Shown one piece after another: positions 17,291-25,661 of a DNA stretch of 64,000 nt (its first letter is position 1; each line of letters begins with the position of its first letter). The position numbers and the translations under genes were made by a program. The stretch lies in contig CAWUSK010000021.1 in assembly GCA_963925035.1 (NCBI GenBank), positions 117,439 through 181,438 on the forward strand. Reading direction: 5' to 3'. This DNA is from UBA4466 sp963925035 (GTDB lineage: Bacteria; Bacteroidota; Bacteroidia; Flavobacteriales_D; Crocinitomicaceae). Below the pieces are notes generated by a model. That model saw only the letters and a list, made by a program, of their open reading frames with translations, was not told the origin of the DNA and made no database searches.

Positions 17291-17827
17291 ATGGCAGACA
17301 AAGTAATATATGCAATGTATGACGATGACGACGTTTTGAAAGACGGCGCTAAGAAGTTGGTATCAAAAGGAGTGAAGGTTGCGGATGTATTTTCTCCGTT
17401 CCCAATTCACGGAATTGATCCTATCATTGGAATTGAACAAACACGTTTGGGTATTTTTGCCTTTATTTACGGATTGATTGGTTTGACATTGGCAACAGTG
17501 GGAATGCGCTATTTCATGATTGTGGATTGGCCAATGAATATTGGGGGTAAACCAAGTTTCTCTTATATGGATAACATGTTAGCGTTTATCCCAATTACCT
17601 TTGAGTTTACTGTATTATGCGCAGCGCATGGAATGGCAATTACATATTTAATTGCAAACAGAACTCTTCCAGGAATGAAAGCAAAAAATCCAGATCCAAG
17701 AACGACGGATGATAAATTCGTATTGGAACTTAGGACTAGTGATAATCACCAATTTTCAGTTGCAGAATTAGAAGAAATGCTAAAGGCAACAGGAATTGTT
17801 GAGTTGGAACAAAAAGACATTGTATAA
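17291..17827 (+). CDS. actD: Alternative complex III subunit ActD (DUF3341)
   Basis: 178 residues. An N-terminal cytoplasmic domain (residues 1-50, with DVFSPFPIHGID, the conserved F-P-x-H/G stretch of DUF3341) is followed by two transmembrane helices (about 55-78 and 92-118) and a C-terminal cytoplasmic tail with TDDKFVLELRTSD. In ACIII structures ActD packs against ActC and may line a proton path. The gene is 3 bp after actC and 20 bp before actE. Length and motif positions are typical. Identity is secure from context and motif; the mechanism is from family knowledge. Confidence 0.93.
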   Translation: MADKVIYAMYDDDDVLKDGAKKLVSKGVKVADVFSPFPIHGIDPIIGIEQTRLGIFAFIYGLIGLTLATVGMRYFMIVDWPMNIGGKPSFSYMDNMLAFIPITFEFTVLCAAHGMAITYLIANRTLPGMKAKNPDPRTTDDKFVLELRTSDNHQFSVAELEEMLKATGIVELEQKDIV

Positions 17828-17847
17828 TTTTCTTACACCAGGATAAA

Positions 17848-18564
17848 ATGAAATTTAGAGTAATATCAAGTATAGCAATTGCGGCAGTTTCAACACTTAT
17901 GTTGGGATCATGCAATGCAGATCCTGATAGTGCAGGATATGAATACATGCCAGACATGTATCGTTCTTCAGCAATTGAACCTTATGTAGATTACGGTGAG
18001 ATTAGAGGTCGTGAAAACAAGGAATTAAAAATGCTTCTTTCAGCCAAAGTTCCACCTTTCGGAACTATCCCTTACTATGGAACGGATTCAACAGAAGTTA
18101 TGTTAATGCTTCCTTATGGTAGAAAAGGACATACTTCAATGCGTCAATCACATGGTTTGTACGGTTATGATTTAGTGAGTACTAATGAATACGAAGCGGC
18201 AGCGGCAGATAAGAACCCGTTATTGTTAACTGATGCAAATATGGAGAAAATCTTTGTAGATGGTAAACGTATCTTTAGCTCAAATTGTGCACATTGTCAT
18301 GGTGAGAAGGGAGATGGAAACGGACCAATGATGTTAAGCGGCGCTTATGTTGGAGTTCCTGATTATGCTAATTTGAAAAACTTAGGTGATGGTCAAATTT
18401 TCTATTCTATATATTATGGAAAAGGATTTATGGGAGCGCACTCATCGATTTTGAATAAGAAGGAAATATGGACTTTGGTTCATTACATTAGAAAGTTTCA
18501 GAATGCTGATTACGGTAAAACAGGAGCAGAAATGCAAATGGCACAAGTTGCTGACTCACTTTAA
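17848..18564 (+). CDS. actE: Alternative complex III subunit ActE (monohaem cytochrome c lipoprotein)
   Basis: 238 residues. The N-terminus is a lipoprotein signal (STLMLGSCNADP, Cys at residue 24). The body contains one CxxCH motif, CAHCHGEKGDGNGPM (near residue 150), with the later GFMGAHSSIL segment supplying the distal Met ligand candidate. This fits the periplasmic membrane-anchored cytochrome c of ACIII that hands electrons on to a soluble or oxidase-bound cytochrome. ActA here already carries its own extra monohaem domain, so this complex has two class I-like haem domains. Sits 20 bp after actD and 30 bp before actF. Confidence 0.93.
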   Translation: MKFRVISSIAIAAVSTLMLGSCNADPDSAGYEYMPDMYRSSAIEPYVDYGEIRGRENKELKMLLSAKVPPFGTIPYYGTDSTEVMLMLPYGRKGHTSMRQSHGLYGYDLVSTNEYEAAAADKNPLLLTDANMEKIFVDGKRIFSSNCAHCHGEKGDGNGPMMLSGAYVGVPDYANLKNLGDGQIFYSIYYGKGFMGAHSSILNKKEIWTLVHYIRKFQNADYGKTGAEMQMAQVADSL

Positions 18565-18594
18565 TAATTGAATATAAATTGACGAATTAAGAAG

Positions 18595-19782
18595 ATGGAA
18601 TTCAAAATAGCAAATAAGGCAAAAGTATTTACAATGTCATTGATTGTCATTGGTGCATTGTTCACGGCAATAGGTGTTGCTTTGCACATCGGTGATAGTA
18701 ATTTTACGCAACGTATCATTGCAAGCGGTTTGGTAGATAGCTACTTTTTCTTTTCAATAGGATTAGGTGCGTTGTTCTTTTTAGCCTTGCAATACGCTAC
18801 TGAAACAGGTTGGTATGCTGCAGTAAAGAGAGTAATTGAAGCAGTAGCTGGATTTATACCTTACGGTATAGCTATGATGGTGCTAGTTCTTTTTGCTTTG
18901 ACTATTACTGACGGAGCGCACATCTACGCATGGATGGATCCTGAAGTTGTTAAGTATGATGATTTAATTCAGGCAAAAGAGAGTTACTTGAATAAAGGCT
19001 TTTTCTGGATTCGTACAGTTGTTTATTTAGTAACGTACTATCTTTTTTGGATCGGATTTAAGAAACGTTCTCTTCAAGAAGACATCGAAGGTGGAACAGC
19101 AATTCACTTTAAAAATTACCGAAGAGGTGCACACTTTTTAGTATTCTTCGCAGTATTTAGTTCCACGTCTTCTTGGGATTGGATCATGTCAATTGATGTT
19201 CACTGGTTCTCGACATTATTTGGATGGTACACGTTTGCAGGAATGTGGGTTTCAACTATGGTCGTGTTAGTAATGTTGACATTGTACCTTAAAAAATTAG
19301 GATACCTTCCAAAAGTAAATGATTCGCACATACACGATTTAGGAAAATGGACATTTGCAACATCATTCTTATGGTCGTATTTATGGTTCTCTCAATTCAT
19401 GTTGATTTGGTATGCAAACATCGGTGAAGAGGTAACTTACTTTATCACAAGAATTGAACACTTCAAGATATTATACTTCTCAATGTTCTTTATTAATTTT
19501 GCATTCCCTATGTTACTTTTGATGTCTAGAGAAGCAAAAAGACATTCAGGAATATTAAGTTTTGTTGGAATAATAATTTTAATTGGACATTGGTTGGATG
19601 CTTACATTATGGTTGTAGGTGGTTCTATGGGAGCAACTGCTGAAATTGGATTTATGGAGATAGGAATGGCTTTAGCGTTCGCTGGGGTATTTATTCGAAT
19701 AATTCTTTGGAACCTTACGAAAGCTCCTTTGAGCCCAGTAAATCATCCATACCTAGATGAAAGTATTCATCACGAAATTTAA
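18595..19782 (+). CDS. actF: Alternative complex III subunit ActF (integral membrane)
   Basis: 395 residues with about ten predicted transmembrane helices. It is a distant relative of ActC, but with only a partial quinol pocket. Visible family landmarks are the TEGWY-like TETGWYAAVKR segment near residue 65, FSSTSSWDWIMSIDVHWFST (about 195-214), and the tryptophan-rich LWSYLWFSQFMLIWYANIGEE near residue 265. In ACIII this subunit packs beside ActC and may conduct protons. It lies 30 bp after actE; coxB follows after 31 bp, so the ACIII and oxidase genes form one transcription unit. Confidence 0.93.
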   Translation: MEFKIANKAKVFTMSLIVIGALFTAIGVALHIGDSNFTQRIIASGLVDSYFFFSIGLGALFFLALQYATETGWYAAVKRVIEAVAGFIPYGIAMMVLVLFALTITDGAHIYAWMDPEVVKYDDLIQAKESYLNKGFFWIRTVVYLVTYYLFWIGFKKRSLQEDIEGGTAIHFKNYRRGAHFLVFFAVFSSTSSWDWIMSIDVHWFSTLFGWYTFAGMWVSTMVVLVMLTLYLKKLGYLPKVNDSHIHDLGKWTFATSFLWSYLWFSQFMLIWYANIGEEVTYFITRIEHFKILYFSMFFINFAFPMLLLMSREAKRHSGILSFVGIIILIGHWLDAYIMVVGGSMGATAEIGFMEIGMALAFAGVFIRIILWNLTKAPLSPVNHPYLDESIHHEI

Positions 19783-19813
19783 AAACATTTATCACAGATA
19801 ACATTAAAAGTAG

Positions 19814-21064
19814 ATGGTAACGAAATTGGTCATATTAGCGGTAATAGTTTTAGGAGTAATCGCTGTTGCGCAACTCATGAGAGTCTATGAACTTTCATCG
19901 AAACTTAGAAATAAGGAAGAAGGGGAAATTAGCAATAGAGACAACCGTTTCAATGCAAACATGATGGTGGTATTCATGATAGCATTATTTGGAGGTTTTA
20001 TTTGGTTGATGTTGAAATACGGTTGGACAGGTAGGGGTGTTGCCGCATCAGTGCATGGTCATGAAGTTGACTGGTTGTTAAACTTGAATTTTATAATTAT
20101 AATAGCGATATTCTTTATTACGAATGCATTGTTGTTTGTCTTCGCATTTAAGTATGTTAAAAGACCGGGTGTAAAAGCATTTTACTTTCCACACAATAAT
20201 AAATTAGAAATGATTTGGACTGTTGTTCCTGCAATTGTTCTCGCGATAATTATCATTTTCGGATTGAAAAGTTGGAATAGTGTTACTGATCAAGCCGTTC
20301 CTGAATCAATTCGAGTAGAATTGTTCTCAAAGCAATTTGATTGGACAGCTCGTTATTCTGGAGTCGACAACACTTTAGGAAAGTTTGATTACAAATTGAC
20401 GACTGATAACAATGAGTTGGCAATTTTAACTTCTGCTACTTTGGATTCGGCAATTTATCAGATGGAATTTGGTACAATGGGTATCAGTGCTCTTGAAGCT
20501 AAGTTGAATGACAGAAAATTAATGATGATCCCGGTAGATCGTGAAAAAATGATGACGGATTTATCGCGTAAAGAAATGTTAATTCGTTTGTTGTACCAAA
20601 TGAAAGGTCGTCACGATGCAAAATTGGATGCTCAAGCGTGGGATGATATCATTCAAAAAGACACTTTGTACTTGTGTAAGGATAAAGAGTATGAGTTTAA
20701 CTTTAGATCTAAGGATGTAATTCACTCGGCATACTTTCCAAACTTCAGAGCACAAATGAATACTGTTCCTGGAATGACGACTCGTTTCAAATTTACTCCA
20801 GATACTTCTACTGAGGAATACAGAAAATACAAGAAGAACCCAAAGTTCAATTATGTATTGATGTGCAACAAGATTTGTGGTGGAGCGCATTACAAAATGA
20901 AAATGATTGTAGTTGTTTTGGAAAAGAAAGATTACATGAAATGGATGGATTCGAAAAAGATGGAAACATTCAAAGACAAATACTTTGCAGTTGCAGCACC
21001 GGTAATGGATGTAGCACCTGACGCAATGGTAGCAGGAGATTCAACGCTAGTTGTTGTCCAGTAA
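19814..21064 (+). CDS. coxB: Cytochrome c oxidase subunit II
   Basis: 416 residues, longer than classical subunit II. Four hydrophobic segments are visible (about residues 4-20, 47-68, 90-116 and 134-156), two more than the standard pair. The cupredoxin domain carries a complete binuclear CuA site: His in DVIHSAYFP and the CNKICGGAHYKM motif (C-x3-C-x3-H-x2-M). About 100 extra residues (TSATLDSAIYQMEF to WDDIIQK) are inserted between the FDWTARYSG strand and the His-bearing strand. Subunit II takes electrons from cytochrome c or directly from ACIII. It is 31 bp after actF and 37 bp before coxA. No subunit III or IV gene is in the window. Confidence 0.93.
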   Translation: MVTKLVILAVIVLGVIAVAQLMRVYELSSKLRNKEEGEISNRDNRFNANMMVVFMIALFGGFIWLMLKYGWTGRGVAASVHGHEVDWLLNLNFIIIIAIFFITNALLFVFAFKYVKRPGVKAFYFPHNNKLEMIWTVVPAIVLAIIIIFGLKSWNSVTDQAVPESIRVELFSKQFDWTARYSGVDNTLGKFDYKLTTDNNELAILTSATLDSAIYQMEFGTMGISALEAKLNDRKLMMIPVDREKMMTDLSRKEMLIRLLYQMKGRHDAKLDAQAWDDIIQKDTLYLCKDKEYEFNFRSKDVIHSAYFPNFRAQMNTVPGMTTRFKFTPDTSTEEYRKYKKNPKFNYVLMCNKICGGAHYKMKMIVVVLEKKDYMKWMDSKKMETFKDKYFAVAAPVMDVAPDAMVAGDSTLVVVQ

Positions 21065-21101
21065 GTAATAGAAGAATAATATTAAATTAAAATAGATAAA
21101 A

Positions 21102-22916
21102 ATGGCTGCAGTAGCGCACGAAGCACACGGACACCACGATTCTCACGATCACGATGATCATCACAACGAGAGTTTTGTATCAAAATATATCTTTAGCCAA
21201 GATCATAAAATGATTGGTAAGCAGTTCCTTATGACTGCTGTCTTCATGGGAGTTGTGGCAATGCTATTGTCCATCTTATTTAGAATTCAAATTGCTTGGC
21301 CAGGAGAAAGCTCTGATTTTGTTTCCTTCTTTTTAGGAGATAGTTGGGCTCCAGGTGGAGTAATGAAAGAGGATATGTATTTAGGATTGGTAACAATTCA
21401 CGGTACAATCATGGTCTTTTTCCTTTTAACAGGTGGTCTTTCAGGAACATTTTCGAATATCCTTATTCCATTACAAATTGGAGCTAGAGATATGGCATCA
21501 GGATTCTTAAACATGCTTTCTTATTGGTTCTTCTTAATTTCATCAATAATAATGTTATTGTCATTGTTTGTTGAATCTGGACCAGCAATGGCTGGTTGGA
21601 CAATCTACCCGCCTTTATCTGCGTTGCCTCAAGCAATCAGTGGATCTGGATTAGGAATGACGCTTTGGTTGTTCTCAATGACTATCTTTATTGCATCGTC
21701 TTTAATTGGATCATTGAACTATATCGTTACAGTATTGAACTTACGTACAAAAGGAATGTCAATGACACGTTTACCATTGACGATTTGGGCATTCTTTATT
21801 ACGGCAATTATTGGAGTATTGTCGTTCCCAGTATTATTATCTGCAGCATTGTTGCTAATGATGGATAGACTCGCTGGAACAAGCTTCTACTTATCGGACA
21901 TTATTGTTGGTGGTGAAATGTTAACGCAACATGGTGGTTCTCCATTATTGTATCAGCACTTATTCTGGTTCTTAGGACATCCTGAGGTATATATCGTATT
22001 GATTCCAGCATTGGGTCTTTCATCTGAGATTATTTCAACTAATTCACGAAAACCCATTTTTGGTTATCGCGCAATGATTGGTTCTTTATTAGCGATTGCT
22101 TTCCTTTCGTTTATTGTATGGGCGCATCACATGTTCGTCACTGGAATGAATCCGTTCCTTGGAAGTGTATTCGTCTTTACAACTTTATTGATTGCGATAC
22201 CTTCTGCTGTAAAAGTGTTTAACTACATTACAACTTTATGGAGAGGTTCGATTGTATTTACTCCAGCTATGTTGTTCGCAATTGGTTTAGTTTCTACTTT
22301 CATCACCGGTGGTGTAACGGGAATTATTCTTGCAGATGCCGCATTGGACATTACAATTCACGATACTTACTTCGTTGTTGCTCACTTCCACGTTGTAATG
22401 GGATTATCAGCCGTCTTCGGAATGTTCGGTGGAGTTTACCATTGGTTCCCTAAAATGTTTGGTAGAATGATGAATACTCGATTAGGGTATGCTCACTTCT
22501 GGATTACAATTGTGGGAGCTTATGGAGTTTTCTTCCCAATGCACTTTGTTGGATTGGCAGGAGCGCCACGTAGATATTACGACTACTCAGTTTACGGTGA
22601 CTTTGATGTTGATTCCTATAATTTGATGTTGGACTTGAATGTTATTATTACAATGTTTGCGATTATTTCAGCATTAGGTCAGTTGATTTTCTTATTCAAC
22701 TTCTTCTATAGTATTTTAAGAGGACCGATTGCACCGCAGAATCCTTGGAAAGGAACAACATTAGAATGGACAACGCCGGTGGAAAGAATCCACGGTAACT
22801 GGCCTGGAGAATTACCAACGGTGCACAGATGGCCGTATGATTATTCTAAACCAGGTTCAGATGTGGACTTTATTCCACAAGATGTTCCGTTAGCCGATGG
22901 TGAAGAGGAACATTAA
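21102..22916 (+). CDS. coxA: Cytochrome c oxidase subunit I (haem-copper oxidase, A family)
   Basis: 604 residues with twelve expected transmembrane helices. Landmarks: the CuB His and cross-linked Tyr in FLGHPEVYIVLIPALG, the CuB His-His pair in WAHHMFVTGM, and the haem ligands in DTYFVVAHFHVVMG; HGTIMVFFLLTG holds the low-spin haem His. The glutamate of the D-pathway is not in the HPEVY position of B or C families, so this belongs to A-type oxidases. The first 25 residues are strikingly rich in His and Asp (HGHHDSHDHDDHH). It reduces oxygen to water and pumps protons, and is last in the act-cox operon before the terminator at 22933. Confidence 0.95.
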   Translation: MAAVAHEAHGHHDSHDHDDHHNESFVSKYIFSQDHKMIGKQFLMTAVFMGVVAMLLSILFRIQIAWPGESSDFVSFFLGDSWAPGGVMKEDMYLGLVTIHGTIMVFFLLTGGLSGTFSNILIPLQIGARDMASGFLNMLSYWFFLISSIIMLLSLFVESGPAMAGWTIYPPLSALPQAISGSGLGMTLWLFSMTIFIASSLIGSLNYIVTVLNLRTKGMSMTRLPLTIWAFFITAIIGVLSFPVLLSAALLLMMDRLAGTSFYLSDIIVGGEMLTQHGGSPLLYQHLFWFLGHPEVYIVLIPALGLSSEIISTNSRKPIFGYRAMIGSLLAIAFLSFIVWAHHMFVTGMNPFLGSVFVFTTLLIAIPSAVKVFNYITTLWRGSIVFTPAMLFAIGLVSTFITGGVTGIILADAALDITIHDTYFVVAHFHVVMGLSAVFGMFGGVYHWFPKMFGRMMNTRLGYAHFWITIVGAYGVFFPMHFVGLAGAPRRYYDYSVYGDFDVDSYNLMLDLNVIITMFAIISALGQLIFLFNFFYSILRGPIAPQNPWKGTTLEWTTPVERIHGNWPGELPTVHRWPYDYSKPGSDVDFIPQDVPLADGEEEH

Positions 22917-22932
22917 GAATAAAATTTAATTG

Positions 22933-22964
22933 AAGCCCTTTGTTATTTGACAAAGGGCTTTTTG
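22933..22964 (+). terminator. Rho-independent terminator of the act-cox operon
   Basis: AAGCCCTTTGT (22933-22943) pairs perfectly with ACAAAGGGCTT (22950-22960) around a six-base loop, and a T stretch follows. It lies 17 bp after the coxA stop. Its 3' side touches the ruvB promoter box. Confidence 0.9.
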
Positions 22965-22972
22965 TATTTTTG
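22965..22972 (+). promoter_or_regulatory. -7 box for ruvB
   Basis: TATTTTTG, an exact TAnnTTTG match, is directly after the terminator stem. The ruvB TTG start follows 14 nt later, so the leader would be only about ten bases. Confidence 0.5.
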
Positions 22973-22986
22973 AACAAAGCATTTCC

Positions 22987-24006
22987 TTGGAAGAGACATT
23001 TGATTATAGAAGCGAAGCTGAAAACGGCGAACAGGACTACGATAGAGTTCTCCGACCAAAACGATTGAAAGATTTTACTGGTCAGGCGAAGATTGTCGCT
23101 AATCTTGAGGTATTTGTTCAGGCAGCAACGTTGAGAAATGAATCCTTGGATCATGTTTTACTTCATGGACCTCCGGGGCTTGGTAAAACGACTTTAGCGA
23201 ATATTATTGCGAATGAGCTCGGCGTTGGTTGTAAAATCACGAGCGGCCCTGTTTTGGATAAACCAGGTGATTTAGCAGGGCTTCTTACAAACCTTGAAAC
23301 AGGTGATGTTCTTTTCATAGATGAGATACATCGATTAAGTCCAGTTATTGAAGAGTATTTGTACTCTGCAATGGAAGATTATAAAATCGATATTTTAATC
23401 GATAGTGGTCCAAACGCTAGAACAGTTCAAATAGCATTGAATCCATTTACATTGATAGGTGCAACGACAAGATCGGGATTATTAACTTCTCCATTGCGTG
23501 CGCGTTTTGGAATCAATCTAAGACTTCAATACTACGATTCAAAAACATTGACATTAATTGTAGAGCGTTCTTCTAGTTTGTTGAACATCGAAATAGATGA
23601 AGATGCCGCGTATCAAATAGCAAGTAGAAGTAGAGGAACTCCAAGAATTGCAAATGCTCTATTAAGAAGAGTTAGAGATTTTGCTCAGATTAAAGGAGAT
23701 GGAAGAATCAATTTATCCATTACGAATCATGCACTTGAAGCGCTGAATGTGGATCAAAATGGCTTGGATGAAATGGACAATAAAATCTTAACGCTTATCA
23801 TTGATAAATTTGGTGGCGGACCAGTTGGCTTGACAACAATAGCAACTGCAATTGGTGAAAATGCAGGAACACTCGAAGAAGTCTATGAACCATTCTTAAT
23901 TCAAGAAGGATTTTTGATGCGAACTCCTCGTGGAAGAAAAGTAACTGAGAAAACTTACAAACATTTGGGCAAGAACCTTGGTTTTTCGCAAGGAGGATTT
24001 TTTTAA
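22987..24006 (+). CDS. ruvB: Holliday junction branch migration ATPase RuvB
   Basis: 339 residues. Walker A is GPPGLGKTTLA (near residue 60), Walker B is FIDEIHRL, sensor 1 is IGATTRSGLL with the arginine finger in PLRARFGI, and the C-terminal winged helix holds RGRKVTEKTYKHLG. All RuvB motifs are present and the length is normal. It drives branch migration of Holliday junctions with RuvA. The initiator is TTG: no ATG lies between the upstream terminator and the conserved start, and the next Met would remove essential sequence. The next gene begins right after the stop codon, so ruvB, the unknown gene and queG form an operon. Confidence 0.97.
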   Translation: MEETFDYRSEAENGEQDYDRVLRPKRLKDFTGQAKIVANLEVFVQAATLRNESLDHVLLHGPPGLGKTTLANIIANELGVGCKITSGPVLDKPGDLAGLLTNLETGDVLFIDEIHRLSPVIEEYLYSAMEDYKIDILIDSGPNARTVQIALNPFTLIGATTRSGLLTSPLRARFGINLRLQYYDSKTLTLIVERSSSLLNIEIDEDAAYQIASRSRGTPRIANALLRRVRDFAQIKGDGRINLSITNHALEALNVDQNGLDEMDNKILTLIIDKFGGGPVGLTTIATAIGENAGTLEEVYEPFLIQEGFLMRTPRGRKVTEKTYKHLGKNLGFSQGGFF

Positions 24007-24582
24007 TTGCAGATGATGGAATCAATGATGTTAAACTCACCGGATGATTTAACAGCGGATTTATTAGAATCGGGCGTTGTTAGTTGGGACGATATTGTCC
24101 GTTCCGTTCAGTGTTTTCATTACGACAGAAACTCAGATAGAAATGACCTAAACCTCGTTTGGTACGAACGAAAAGGATCGTGCAGTTCAAAGCACGCTTT
24201 TTTAAAGCATGTTGCGGATTTAAACAATCTCCCTGATATTGAATTGGTTCTTGCATTTTATAAAATGAATGCAAAAAACACACCTGTTCTTGGCGAAGTA
24301 TTGGAAAAGAATAATCTAACAGAAATTCCAGAAGCATACTGTTACCTTAAAGTAAATGGTGTTGAGTTGGATGTGACAACTGTCCATTCCGATTTCAAGC
24401 AGTATAAAAAGGATATAATTAGCACAAAATCAATTGAACCTAAAGATGTCATTTCAAATAAAATTGAATGGCACAAATTGTATTTGGAAGAATGGAGAAA
24501 GGAGAAGCACCCCGAACTTGATTTTGATACATTGTGGTCAATACGAGAAGCGTGCATTGCGCAACTAGGAGTAAGAAGTTAA
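24007..24582 (+). CDS. Conserved protein of unknown function, possibly transglutaminase-like
   Basis: 191 residues from a TTG at 24007 (immediately after the ruvB stop), or 189 from the ATG at 24013. There is no signal peptide and no transmembrane segment. A Cys in the KGSCSSKHAFLKH segment (near residue 60), preceded by VWYERKG, and a later strand pair (EAYCYLKVNGVELDVTT, near 120) are arranged like the Cys and strand regions of transglutaminase/papain-like proteins. However, the expected His in the strand is replaced by Tyr-Cys, so activity is uncertain. It ends with its stop abutting the queG start. Position between a recombination gene and a tRNA-modification gene gives no functional clue. 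Gene reality is firm; family is tentative. Confidence 0.75.
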   Translation: MQMMESMMLNSPDDLTADLLESGVVSWDDIVRSVQCFHYDRNSDRNDLNLVWYERKGSCSSKHAFLKHVADLNNLPDIELVLAFYKMNAKNTPVLGEVLEKNNLTEIPEAYCYLKVNGVELDVTTVHSDFKQYKKDIISTKSIEPKDVISNKIEWHKLYLEEWRKEKHPELDFDTLWSIREACIAQLGVRS

Positions 24583-25506
24583 TTGAATTCAAGAGAGAGA
24601 AATACCGCTTTAATCAAATCCAAAGCCTTGGAGCTAGGCTTCATGTTTTGTGGTGTTTCTAAGGCTGATTTTCTAGAAAAGGAAGCGAAAGCATTGGATA
24701 AATGGTTGAAAAATGGCAATCATGGTAAGATGTCCTACATGGAAAACCATTTTGACAAAAGACTTGACCCACGTTTATTGGTAGAAGATGCAAAATCAGT
24801 TGTTTCGTTGCTACTCAATTATTACCCAACTGAAGAACAAAACTTGGATGGTCCCAAAATCTCTAAATACGCTTACGGAGAAGATTACCATTTTGTAATC
24901 AAGGAAAAATTAAAAGAGTTACTGGCTTTTGTTCAAGACGAAATCGGAGAAGTTGGCGGACGTGTGTTTGTTGATTCAGCGCCTGTAATGGACAAAGTTT
25001 GGGCGCAGAAAAGCGGCTTGGGTTGGGTTGGAAAACACACGAACATCATTCATCCTAAAAACGGTTCGTTCTTTTTTATAGCGGAATTGATTCTCGATTT
25101 AGAATTGGAACCAGATGGGCCCATAAAAGATTACTGCGGAACTTGCACGAAATGCATAGATGCTTGTCCCACAGATGCAATTGTACAACCTTATGTTGTA
25201 GATGGTTCCAAGTGTATTTCTTATCTCACGATTGAATTAAAAGACGAGATTTTACCATCAGAATTCAAAGGTAAAATGGAAAATTGGGCTTTTGGCTGTG
25301 ACATTTGTCAAGACGTTTGTCCTTGGAATCGTTTTTCGAAACCAAACAACGAATCGCGATTTAATCCACACGAAACTTTACTCAAATTGAACAAAGCTGA
25401 CTGGGAAGATCTAACCCAAGAAGTTTTTCAAGAATTGTTTCGTAAAAGCGCCGTGAAGCGAACGAAATTTGCCGGATTGAAAAGAAACATTGATTTTTTG
25501 AGATAA
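24583..25506 (+). CDS. queG: Epoxyqueuosine reductase
   Basis: 307 residues from a TTG immediately after the preceding stop. The protein has the cobalamin-binding N-terminal part (VFVDSAPVMDKVWAQKSGLGWVGKHTN, a family hallmark) and two [4Fe-4S] ferredoxin motifs, CGTCTKCIDACPTDA and CDICQDVCPWN. QueG catalyses the last step of queuosine formation in tRNA, reducing epoxyqueuosine with B12 and iron-sulfur clusters. It lacks the C-terminal HEAT-repeat extension of longer homologues, as is usual in this phylum. The frame is open and conserved from ERNTALIKSKALELGF onward, and no ATG lies before that region. Confidence 0.93.
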   Translation: MNSRERNTALIKSKALELGFMFCGVSKADFLEKEAKALDKWLKNGNHGKMSYMENHFDKRLDPRLLVEDAKSVVSLLLNYYPTEEQNLDGPKISKYAYGEDYHFVIKEKLKELLAFVQDEIGEVGGRVFVDSAPVMDKVWAQKSGLGWVGKHTNIIHPKNGSFFFIAELILDLELEPDGPIKDYCGTCTKCIDACPTDAIVQPYVVDGSKCISYLTIELKDEILPSEFKGKMENWAFGCDICQDVCPWNRFSKPNNESRFNPHETLLKLNKADWEDLTQEVFQELFRKSAVKRTKFAGLKRNIDFLR

Positions 25507-25661
25507 TCGACGATGAGCACATGATACTTCAATTTCTTGTTTTTGCCTTTATACAGTCTGAGTAGTTGTTGTTTTCAATAACAATAACGCGTATTTTTTT
25601 TCAACTTTTTTGTTTTGTTTTTTACAATGCGTAAATTGTTGCGTTAAACTAAACTACAACT

